Assembly: GCA_963920765.1 (NCBI GenBank)
Contig: OY987243.1
Location: 32,673,060 to 32,737,059, forward strand
Source: Ulota crispa
Lineage: Eukaryota; Streptophyta; Bryopsida; Orthotrichales; Orthotrichaceae
Length of the DNA stretch: 64,000 bases
Direction of reading: 5' to 3'
In this document: positions 22,490 to 33,700 of the stretch, piece by piece
Layout: every line of letters starts with the position of its first letter
Position numbering within the stretch: the stretch's first letter is position 1
Notes under the pieces: model-generated
What the model was told of the DNA's origin: nothing
Databases searched by the model: none
The model's input: only the letters and a program-made list of their open reading frames with translations
Position numbers and translations under genes: made by a program

Positions 22490-24486
22490 GGCTTTGACCA
22501 ACATTGGCATCTGCAGGAAGCCTTGTGCACGCTCCGATCGCTCCCGAGCGCGACAATTCGATCGCTGTGGACAATCGAGTCGAGAAGGTTTGGTGTTTGT
22601 CGAGTGCGGCTTGGCTTGGCTTTGTCTCTCTCGTGCTTGTTGTTGTAGTCGGCAATGGCTGGGGACATGCGGTGACTAGCGGTCGGTCATTGCGAGTGAA
22701 CGGCCGTCTGGTGAGGTTTTTCCGCTACCGGTGGTCGGACGGCAATTCAAGTCGGTGACGAGTGATCAGGGTCGGGCCTTTTTTGGTGCTTCTTGAAACC
22801 CACTTCTCTTTATTTTTTTTTTGTAGACTCGGGCCCCCTTTAGAAGCAGTGAAGGAAATCCCTTATGGCCATGTTTTGTCCTTGAAAGGTTGGCCTTTGG
22901 AGGTACTATGGCTTATGGCTTTTGGTTGTAATGTAAAGTGAGAAGGGGTCATGAAATTGTTTTTTACCTTTTTAGCATATCTTTTACAAAAAAATTTAAA
23001 AAAATAAAAATGATTGGTTGTAAGGATTTTGGTCAAATGGTTCTCGAGATTATAATCAAACCCACCTTTTTAGATGGGCCTGAATATAATACTGAGGGAC
23101 CCAAAAATTGTGCACTTTCATTATCACAAAGGACAAAAGTGTTGTCCACCTTTTTTTTTTTGTTTTCTTGTCTTTTGGAAACAAAATTCCAATATAAAGC
23201 CACATTGCTTGGTCTTTTCAATTTGTATAGTTTTCATTGGCTAATTTTTTTCTCTCCATGGCTTCTCACCTCTAGTGTAAAAGGAGCCTAAGTTAGAAGT
23301 GAGAAGCCGTGAAGAATATTTCTTGTGGGCCATGGCTTGTCTTTGAAAGGACAACATCTGGAGGTAATAGCTTTTGGTTGTAATGTAAAGTAAAAATGGG
23401 TCAAAATTTTGAGTTTTATTCTCCTAACATAACTCTTAAAAAACACTTAGAAAGACAAAGATTGATTGGTTATAAGCATTTTGGCCAACTTTGGGGTCCC
23501 TCAAAATTTTAGTTAGGCCTATGTCTTTTGATGTACTTGATGCAAATTTTAGGGATCCGAGTAGGGATCCAAAATTGTGCACTTTTTTTTTGCCACAAAG
23601 AACAAAAAGTTTTTTCCACCTCATCTTTTCTTTTTCTTCAACAAATGTTAGATGACCATTCATTTTGGTGTTTTGTTTTTTGGAACTAATTTTCATGGTT
23701 TGTTGCTTATGCTTGGATACTCTTGGTAATGGCACCCCAAGGATGGCATTTAAAACTTGCATCCGTTTCAACTTGTTAAGATACATTTGAAAAACATAGA
23801 TGATGAATGGTTGCAAACTGATATAGATATTTATTTGCAAAAAGAAATATAATGCACATTGCAATTGAGGGATATATTTGTGTTGGATTATATTGTTGTA
23901 TGTGCTTTAAATATAGGGTGTAGAAAGGATTTTTCAACTCATGATGCATGGTTGTATAATATATATAAACATCTTAGTTTTTCATTGCTTCCAATTGCAA
24001 GGATAATCATATCAACAATATATCACACAATAATTGGAAACTTCATGGTGTACAACACAATTTGCAAAAAGACCCTAGTATGGATATGCCACAATTGCAT
24101 TGAATGTTGATTTTTTAATTGTATTGAAACTAACCATACATAATCAAAAGTTGTAATGTAACCAAAAACATTGTTCCACTTGCCCCCCTTTTTGCCATGT
24201 GCTTCAAATAGATAAAGTGAAAATTTGGGGCATAAATTTTGAGCAAAGGAACTAGCACTCATGAATGCTCCAAAAACACACATATACAAACTATGTGAAA
24301 GTGTGTGTTGGTTAATTTACTCTACACTACATAATAATCAAGACATTCATACTTGAAAAATGGGAGAATGTCACAATCCTAAATGCAAACTAAGATGTAT
24401 TCTCACAACAATTGAGGACCTCAAGATGGAGTGGATTGCAAAGTGAAGGTTTATGGGCCATCCTAAAACAAGGACATCATAGTGAC
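22490..24486. other. Promoter side of GTPase gene, then AT-rich intergenic DNA
   Basis: The GC-rich stretch from 22490 to 22780 lies immediately upstream of the minus-strand GTPase start and probably holds its promoter and 5' UTR. From 22780 to 24486 the DNA is AT-rich. Two segments (about 22860-23290 and 23310-23660) look like diverged copies of one repeat: each has GGCCATG(G)TTT/CTTGTC, GTTGTAATGTAAAGT, TTGGTTATAAG-type and AATTGTGCACTTT sequence in order. Confidence 0.4.
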
Positions 24487-24490
24487 TTAA

Positions 24491-24718
24491 TCCCTAAATA
24501 TCTAAAAGTGCCTTTTGCAGCCAATACAATACAAGTTCTTATTTTTAATATTTGAAATGGATCCACACCTTTACTACATTTGAGATCAACAAAGAAATTG
24601 GAAAATAAATCAATGCAATTCTAGTGAGCTATTTGAGATTCCAATTCTAAACTTTTTGTTGGTAGCAAATGCCAATGATACAACAACATACCAACTATGC
24701 CCATGGGATGTTTAAGGG
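24491..24718. mobile_element. TTAA-type MITE, CCCTTAAA family, copy A
   Basis: Bounded by TTAA at 24487-24490 and 24719-24722. The interior aligns end to end with the copy at 32535-32764 (TTTGCAGCCAATACA, CACACCTTTACTACATTTGAGATCAACAAAGAA, TTCTAGTGAGCTA, TTGGTAGCAAATGCCA). The left end has diverged (TCCCTAAATATC). TTAA duplication with CCC ends is characteristic of piggyBac-like elements. Confidence 0.75.
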
Positions 24719-24744
24719 TTAAGGTTGTCATGCTTAGTATTTAA

Positions 24745-25303
24745 CCCCTAAGTGCTCAATCAACCATTTTTTAGTTGGTGCCCTTTTTTGCGGGCTGCTT
24801 GGGATGCAAAAAAACATTTTATTAAAATGAAAAATATTTTCAAGCAAGAAAGCAAGTCTAATTTCTAACCCAATTTGAATCATGTTAACCCAAGTTAAAC
24901 TCCACCATGGAGAATTTTTCAAAGATAAACTTTGCAACATTTGCTAGTATTATAAAATTTACTATTCCAAGAAACTAATGATGTTCTCTCCTTCAAAAAT
25001 AAATAAATTTTGAATTAGAATAGAATGTCTATTTTAAACCAATCATACCAAATTTTAAAGTCTATGAATAAATTTTTTACTTTTGATGAATATTAAATGG
25101 TAAACACTACTAAATTCATTAAATGAGAATCCAAAACTTTTTTTGAATGTTTGACCATATAGATAATTACTAAACACCATGATTCTTGTTCTCTATTTTG
25201 AAATAAAATTTATCAAAATTACAAAAATGTCATTTTATAACGCATCTATGTTTTGCCCTTACTCCTTGGGCATTTAGGGGTTAACCCCTTGGGCATTTAG
25301 GGG
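24745..25303. mobile_element. TTAA-type element, CCCCTAAGTGC end, with duplicated right end
   Basis: Left boundary TTAA (24741-24744) followed by CCCCTAAGTGCTCAA; right boundary GGGCATTTAGGGG followed by TTAA. The right end occurs twice in tandem (TTAA at 25281-25284 and 25304-25307), a 23 bp duplication. It is non-coding. Confidence 0.65.
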
Positions 25304-25734
25304 TTAAGTAAAGTTGTGAAGGTCGCTATAATGCAAACTACCTTTGCAAGACAATCAGCGGTGGGTCTTGCCAAAGTCCTTCCTAAGGACCTAGAATCCT
25401 AAAACTTAGTGGGAAATTGGGAAGGGAAATCCAACAACCAAAAAATTGACACTAAATACAATATCATATATAATTGTCACTTCATATTGACATACTTCAT
25501 TTTCAAGTGCAAAAACCCTTTCATACCATTTTAAACTCACAACCAACAAGATTGCTTCATTTGATTGACAATTTAAAATCAAGACCATTTAGGTTTCATA
25601 AATAGGGTTAGTCTACTATATTTTAATTGTCTAGCACTCCAACCTAGGGTTTTTTTCTTATCACATTTTTGCCTAAATCTTACTTGAATTTGTCATTGGC
25701 AACCACAACACTAAGAAATTTGGGTGAAAAATGG

Positions 25735-25899
25735 ATGAAATTGTCACATCCCTCCCCATGTAAATACCCATACTGCTAGATGTTTGATGAAAGTGGTTAG
25801 TATTAGTACATTTGTTGGATGAACGTGCACACATTGTTCATTCTTTTCAATTTTCCATTTTTCCTTACCTGCTTGCATTCTAGGATACGGGTTGCTCTA
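25735..25899 (+). repeat. Dispersed repeat, copy B, feeding into satellite
   Basis: Homologous in order to 14370-14602 (TGGATGAAATTGTCACATCC, GATGAACGTGCACACATTGTT, TTTTTCCTTACCTGCTTGCAT, GGGTTGCTCTAC). Where the first copy ends in ATTGATCCAAAAAAAAACC, this one runs into the CCTGATCAAAACAAAAAATAAA satellite. Confidence 0.5.
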
Positions 25900-27193
25900 C
25901 CCTGATCAAAACAAAAAATAAACCCTGATCAAAACAAAAAATAAACCTTGATCAAAACAAAAAATAAACCCTGATCAAAACAAAAAATAAACCCTGATCA
26001 AAACAAAAAATAAACCCTGATCAAAACAAAAAATAAACCCTGATCAAAACAAAAAATAAACCCTGATCAAAACAAAAATTAAACCCTGATCAAAACAAAA
26101 AATAAACCCTGATCAAAACAAAAAATAAACCCTGATCAAAACAAAAAATAAACCCTGATCAAAACAAAAATTAAACCCTGATCAAAACAAAAATTAAACC
26201 CTGCTCAAAACAAAAATTAAACCCTGATCAAAGTAAACCCTGCTCAAAACAAAAAATAAACCCTGCTCAAAACAAAAAATAAACCCTGATCAAAACAAAA
26301 AATAAACCCTGATCAAAACAAAAATTAAACCCTGATCAAAACAAAAATTAAACCCTGATCAAAACAAAAATTAAACCCTGATCAAAACAAAAATTAAACC
26401 CTGATCAAAAAAAAAATTAAACCCTGCTCAAAACAAAAATTAAACCCTGATCAAAGTAAACCCTGCTCAAAACAAAAAATAAACCCTGCTCAAAACAAAA
26501 AATAAACCCTGCTCAAAACAAAAAATAAACCCTGCTCAAAACAAAAAATAAACCCCAATCGAAACAAAAACAAAAAATAAACTCTGATCAAAACAAAAAA
26601 ATAAACCCTGAATAAAACAAAAAATAAACCTTGCTCAAAACAAAAAATAAACCCTGATCAAAACAAAAAATAAACCCTGATCAAAACAAAAATTAAACCC
26701 TGATCAAAACAAAAATTAAACCCTGCTCAAAACAAAAATTAAACCCTGATCAAAGTAAACCCTGCTCAAAACAAAAAATAAACCCTGCTCAAAACAAAAA
26801 ATAAACCCTGATCAAAACAAAAAATAAACCCTGATCAAAACAAAAATTAAACCCTGATCAAAACAAAAATTAAACCCTGATCAAAACAAAAATTAAACCC
26901 TGATCAAAACAAAAATTAAACCCTGATCAAAAAAAAAATTAAACCCTGCTCAAAACAAAAATTAAACCCTGATCAAAGTAAACCCTGCTCAAAACAAAAA
27001 ATAAACCCTGCTCAAAACAAAAAATAAACCCTGCTCAAAACAAAAAATAAACCCTGCTCAAAACAAAAAATAAACCCCAATCGAAACAAAAACAAAAAAT
27101 AAACTCTGATCAAAACAAAAAAATAAACCCTGAATAAAACAAAAAATAAACCTTGCTCAAAACAAAAAATAAACCCTGCTCAAAACAAAAAAT
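25900..27193. repeat. Satellite of ~22-23 bp units, 1.3 kb
   Basis: About 55 copies of a unit close to CCCTGATCAAAACAAAAAATAAA occur head to tail. Variants are GCTC for GATC, AAATT for AAAAT, and a truncated GATCAAAGTAAACC unit. A distinctive block (CCCCAATCGAAACAAAAACAAAAAATAAACTCTG) appears at 26551 and again at 27072, 521 bp apart. So a ~520 bp higher-order segment has itself been duplicated. No open frame is meaningful here. Confidence 0.9.
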
Positions 27194-27735
27194 ATGCTTA
27201 AACCCTGCTCCGGCCTTAACAACCAACCCCGATTTGACATTTCCCGTAATCCCGCCCATCAGTCAAAATGCCCGCGCGAATTTGAAAGTCCCGCCACGAG
27301 CAGAGGAGCCAGTGCCCAATCAACTCCTCCCCTAGATTTCAGCAACGGCAACAGCCTCGAAGCTAGATGTAGCAATCTACATATTGCTGTCCTTTGCGCG
27401 CTCTTCAGTACGGCGAAGCTTGTGAATGACGTTTCAAACCGGTGCTCGATCATCGCAAACTTTCAAGCACGCAGGCGCGATCAATCTCGGCCGGACGGAG
27501 GCAACGCTAACTTACCAGATATGAGCGTCACTCAATCGCATTTGCATCATCGTTATCAACAATGCGGCAATTCATCCTGAGCTAAAGCAGGAGTCCGGGG
27601 TTTGTAAGAAATCGCAGCACGAAGATCGACCTTTTCATGGTTTTGGAAGGATTCTGGAGCACCTGGCGCAACTGGCGCGACTGGTGAGAGTGCTCACTGT
27701 TAGGGTGGAGAGTATTAGGGTTGCGAGCTACGACT
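27194..27735 (+). promoter_or_regulatory. RTEL1 promoter / 5' UTR region
   Basis: A sharp rise in GC marks the interval between the satellite and the RTEL1 start codon. CCCGCGCGAA at 27271-27280 (TTCGCGCGGG on the other strand) resembles the plant E2F consensus TTTSGCGCS, and TGGCGCAACTGGCGCGACTGG lies at 27664-27684. E2F control would suit a replication/repair helicase, but this is inference from short motifs. Open frames here are incidental. Confidence 0.35.
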
Positions 27736-30700
27736 ATGCCGACGTATCGAGTTGCCCGCATCTCTGTGCAATTCCCTTACGATGCCTACGACTGCCAGCT
27801 CGTGTACATGGAGCGCGTCATCTCGTCTCTTCAGCAGGTATGCATGTAACCCTAAACGCTGCGCCATTGCAATGAATTAGCCGTTGCTGTCTGATTCCTC
27901 CGTGCAATTTTCCTTACGATGCTTACGACTGCTTGCTTGAGTAAGGTAATCACACTTATAAGCGACACTGCAATCGCTAAGCATAGTTACTGTTATCTGT
28001 ATGAGCAAGTTTTGATTTATTCTTGTTGGAAAACTGAAGTGGATTCCAATGTACTAAGGAATGTGTTGTTTGGATACTATATACAATCGTTCTAAGGGTT
28101 TAAAATATTTTAGACAGATGACCTAAAAGGAATTAGAGTTCTCAGAATTAGTATGTATTTAGTGTGTAAGAATTTAGGGTGTTATATACGTGTCACGATT
28201 ATGTGCTTCTACCTTACGTAATACGATTCATTTCGTCTCTGCAGCAGGTATTCCGTAATCCCGAAATCTTTGAATTATGTGGAATTTAATTTAGGTCATT
28301 AGACCTAAAAGCTGACGCTTTAAGCGCTTAGTTACAATTTTTACGCTGTGTACATTTGGTATTGATGTATTTGCAAGGGGACTTTAATGCACTGTATGCA
28401 AACGCTTATAATAGTCGAACTTTTGATTGGTAGACGATCGAACAATGACACTTTCTGATGTTCTGAGGGTGTATAATCTCAGAGTTAATGTGTAATGATT
28501 GTCCAAGATTCTAGTGTTGCGCATTTAGGTGCATGTTTCAAATAGGTACCTCTACCTTAGAAGAATCAGGGCGCTTTCTGTTGTCTGATTCACCAATTGC
28601 ATGGTCTGGTGATGTCAGGGACGAAATGCTTTGCTGGAAAGTCCAACAGGAACCGGGAAAACGCTGTGCTTGTTGTGCGCTACTTTGGCATGGCGTGAGA
28701 GCCTGGCACCTCCTCAAGCAGCCAGTCAATCCTCCCGCCCATCCTCTCAACGGATTTCGGCAAATTCCTCGCATCGGGCTACTATGAATCTCAGCCAAAC
28801 TCAAACTGATGAGGTCCTCGAGAAGCCGAGGTTGCCCACAATTGTGTACGCCTCTCGTACCCATAGTCAGCTTCAGCAAGTGATCCGAGAGCTGAAGGCC
28901 AGTTTCTACAGGTTGGGGCATTTATGAGAATGTTTTTGACCTTCGTTGTATGTCATCAAGGCTCCGGCTAGTTGCTAACCCTGCATTATAGTTTATTGTG
29001 TTGTAATTTGTGACAAGAAGATGTCTATATAGTGTGAATTGAAAATCCAGTTCAATGAGCTTCAAAGGGGTAGAGATTTGGTTATTGTTAACCTATTTTT
29101 GGCATGGTTTTTGGTATCACTTCCCAGGCCGAAAATGGTGGTGCTAGGTTCAAGAGAGCAAATGTGCATCCACCGTGACGTTCAAAACCTACGTGGAAGG
29201 GCTCAAAATCATTCCTGTCGCTCTCTCACCAAGGGTCGAAACTGTTCTCACTACAATCTCGTTGCAGGTGTGTGACTTCCTTTGCTTGGGATGGTAACCT
29301 GGTCGTTGATCATGGATTCTTTGCTATCAAGATTTTGAGGATTGAGTAAGTTACCAAGCCAGGTTGCATTTCACTCAAGGTGACTACTAAACTGTTTGTA
29401 GATTACGCAAAAAGCCATCCACAACTTGGAGAGGAGCCCATAGACATTGAAGACATGGTGAAAATCGGCAGAACTGAAGGCCCGTAAGTGTATTTTTGCG
29501 ATCTTACTCTGGAGTGCAATTGTAAAGCGAACCCCGGACGTTATTTCATTTTCGATCTGATAATTTACCAACAATATTTGACAATTTGAGTGCACTTGGT
29601 GCTGGTGGTTTTAATTGACTTGCTTTCTGGTGTTGGTCTAGAGCAGATGCCCCTACTTTCTCTCTCGTGAGCTTCACAATACAGCGGACATAATTTTTGT
29701 GCCCTACAACTATCTCATTGAAAAAGAAATGAGGCGCTCTCTAACAGGGGTCGCATGGAGCAGGACGATCCTCATATTTGATGAGGCTCACAATTTGGCA
29801 AGTTATTCGTGCATATCTTTAATTTGCAATTTCCAAGTTCTCGATTTAGCTTGATTTTGATTGGGAGGGCAAAGACGAGACTTCTTGTGCCAGACTATCT
29901 AGCTCTAAGATTACGATGCTGAATGCATGACATGATTACTAAGGCGATCTGTCCTGAAGACACATTATGAGCATTCTAGAAGCTTTGACAATACATTTGA
30001 GCGTGTATATTGATGAATTTGGACTGGGTGCAGGAAGGAGTTTGTGCTGATGCAGCTTCATTCGATTTGCCTGCAGCTCATTTGGCAAATTGTATTCAGG
30101 AGGCAAAGACCTGTGTAGCTTTAGCTCTAGCTCGAAGGGGTAATGACAATGCAGCTGATACTTCTGTCGATCCCGACAACTTTGCAGTTTTGAAAGGTAC
30201 TAGTACGTCCATTGTTAGTTCCTTGATACTAGCAACAACAGTATTTGGTTGTTCATAACGATACGGACATGAACTAAATATGGATAGGAGCTGAGAAGGA
30301 TCGAAAGAGATTTTTTTTTGTAATGTATATGTAATTGCTCCTGTATTGGAACTGCAGCACTCTTGTTGGAGCTAGAGAAGAGGATCAACGAAATTCCAAT
30401 TGGATCTGAATTAGGGTTTACTCGCCCAGGGCCTTACATTTTTGAATTTTTGGCGGAGATGAAAATTACTTACGAAACTGTTTCCATGCTCATTGATACT
30501 ATCGATCAAGCTACTGCGCTTCTTGAAGATGGTTAGTTGCGAACTGCAGTCTTAATAATGCTTTTTGCAGGCTGTTATCCTTGATAAGATATCCGCTTTA
30601 TATTGTTGTAAAATTGCCGATTTCGCATCAATGTGGTTGCATTCACAACACCGAAGTTTTTAGGCTCTTACAAGCATATTCGATTTTCAAAAGTTTCCTT

Positions 30701-33700
30701 TCATGTTAGTTTCTCCATTTTTGGAAATTTACAATAACTTCAGTGCCCGTACTATTGTGTAATAGAAGCGAATGAAGGAGCGGGAGGTAGAAAATCGAAA
30801 GCAGGTGGGTCTGGGACTGTGTATCGACTCTCAACATTTCGGGACGCACTAAGGATTGTATTCAGAGACAATGATGTGTCTCATGCTGGTTCGTATAAGG
30901 TGAGTAACTTTCGGCTAATTTTTCTTAGAGAAATGATTATGCTCTTCATGAGGAGCACTTTTAAGGAAGCTTCTGTTAACATATGATTATTAGAGCACTT
31001 TGTGTGTGAAAGAGCAATAGATTTTTCTCATCCAATACTGGTTCTATTATTTATGCGCGGATTCATAATAGCGGTGACTTATTTCTAGTTCCCTTGGTAA
31101 TTGACATTGTACAAAGCAATGACTCATGACAGCGCATCATGTTGCCAGGTTCACATCCATGAGCAAAGTGGTAGGGATGGGGACAAGGGTGCTGGAAAAG
31201 GTAATTTGTATAGAAGGATAACATAGTATTGCAATTAACAGACATCACATAGATGTTCAGAAGTTGGTTAGTTTAGACGATACGCACTTGATCATTTTCC
31301 GCCTTGTCTTATTAGTTGTCTCTCTGGTTTTATGATTGTGATTCAATCATCTGAGAAGGTACCAGCATGATGAACATGTGTGCATAGCAAATTTATCGCA
31401 GCACTTATGTACCCTGGTTTGTCTTCTTCAGGTGCAAAAAAGGGGCGCATGTTGAGCTTTTGGTGTTTCAATCCTGGTTTAGCAATGCAGGAGTTTTCAA
31501 AGATGGGCGTGGGCTCTATCATTTTGACTTCAGGAACATTAGCTCCTTTGGACTCATTTGCCATTGAATTAAACTTGTAAGAGCCATTCATGGTAGTGCT
31601 TTGCCGATCAGGAATGAGTCCCTGCTAAGTTTGTCACTGTGCTGCATAACACGTTTCTGAGCTTTCTCTGATCACATTGCAGGCCATTTGATGTGAGACT
31701 AGAAAACCCTCACGTTATTGACTCAAATCAAGTGTGGGTCGGAGTTGTTTCTTGTGGTCCTTCTGGAAGGCCCTTGAATTCATCTTATCGAACTCGTGAC
31801 TCCATCGAATATAAACTGGAGCTAGGAAATACAATTGGTACGACTCGTTCGTGCAAAAACAATACAGTTGTCTCATTTTGTAGGCACCAAAGAACTCTTC
31901 AGATTTGTAAGGCTTCAGTGCTGTTTCTTTCTGAACCAATGTAAATGCATAGTATTAGGGACAGAACCAGAGACATTGCAATAACGTATTTGTCTCCGTT
32001 GCTTCGCAGTAAATTTTGCACGTATTGTGCCTGATGGTCTCCTCGTCTTTTTCCCATCCTACTATCTCCTGAACTCTTGCATCGAAGCTTGGCAAACAGT
32101 GGTAAGGAATTTGTTTTTGGGTATGTACTTTAATGTTCCAAATGGCTTTCCCTTCTCGTTTATATTTGGTATAATTTTTCAGCTTGAGGTAAAACAAAGG
32201 CTGATTGACGGAACATTTCATGCAGACGTCTGGGTCAGCAGCCACAGCAGCCACGGTTTGGGAACGTATCTGTAGGAACAAGCAACCTGTTGTTGAGCCC
32301 AGAGAATCAGCTCTTTTCAACCAAGCTAATGAGGTAAACTTTCTTACATGGCAGTATTGTTGTTCTATCAGATTATACTTGAAATTTTCTGCCGTGCTTC
32401 ACTGGCTCCAAATTATTTCGGCTTCATTTGATTCTTGTTGGCCCAGTCGAAGCCCATATGACCTTCAGTTTCTCTATGCGTCTTCCAAGATGTGGCAAAT
32501 GAAGATGAACTGAACAGGCTTGTGTTATGTTTAACCCTTAAAGGACCGAGGAGCCCTTTGCGGCCAATACAGTATTTAGTATTTTCTTGTATTTGGAATG
32601 CATTCACACCTTTACTACATTTGAGATCAACAAAGAAGTTAGAATATATCAATGCGGTTCTAGTGAGCTAGTCAAGATCCCAAATTAAAACTTTTTATTG
32701 GTAGCAAATGCCAGTTATACGGCAGCGTATTTACTATGTAATATGTAGAGCGGTCCTTTAAGGGTTAATGTCGTTGCAGGATTTTGTAGCTAAAATCAAT
32801 GACACTACCTCTAAAGGGGCTATATTCTTTGCCGTCTGTCGAGGGAAGGTACTACTACTTTCTCACTTATTTTTCCAACATAACTCAGTGAATTATGTTC
32901 TCATGCTCAAGTTTAGCTATAGTTTTTTCTAAGATAGTATACGTATTTATATTCTTTTAACTCTTGTTCACTCGTAGGTGAGCGAAGGGCTTGATTTTGC
33001 AGACCGAGCAGGACGGGCTGTTATTGTGACTGGAATACCGTTTGCCATGAAGATGGATCCCAAGGTTTTGCAATTTGGATTGCTTTTTATCTTATTTGTG
33101 GACATTGATTCGTTTTCTGTTCTTTTAAGTAGGAACGATCTCTTGTTAGGAACTAGATCGATCAACGTGGTGTTTATCAAATTAGTCTTGTTTGATGTGG
33201 CAGGTGAGATTGAAAAGAGAGTACCTTGATGAGCTGGCTCGTTTACCAGCTACGAAGCATAAGGTGAGTTTTCCTTCCATTTCCCCCTTATGTTGAAGAC
33301 AAGGGCATCGCATGTATGTAACACCTGTTGCTTCGGCAAGTGGCCAACTTGGCTGAAAAAGTCAGATCTACTGAAATGGTTTCTTTTAAGCAATTTGGGG
33401 ATGACAGGCTTGTTTCAATATCTGCATATTATATTGACATTTATACAGGTAGTTTATTTTTTTCTGTTGGTCCGGTAAATCTGAGGTTGGGAGGCTGAAT
33501 CGGAAGGGGAATCGCAGTGCATTTACAGTATGTCAAGCATGCTCTAAATTTCTTCATTGGAGTACACACTTACAGGTTATATCAGGGGAAGAGTGGTACG
33601 TCCAGCAAGCATCGCGGGCAGTCAACCAGGCAATTGGGAGAGTAATCCGTCATCGCAATGACTATGGAGCCATCATTCTCTGTGATGAAAGGTTCTTTCC

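Noticed and set aside
25900-27193. Interstitial telomere array, because of repeated AAACCCT
   Set aside because: The unit is about 22-23 bp with CCCTGATCAAAAC, not tandem CCCTAAA, so it is an unrelated satellite.
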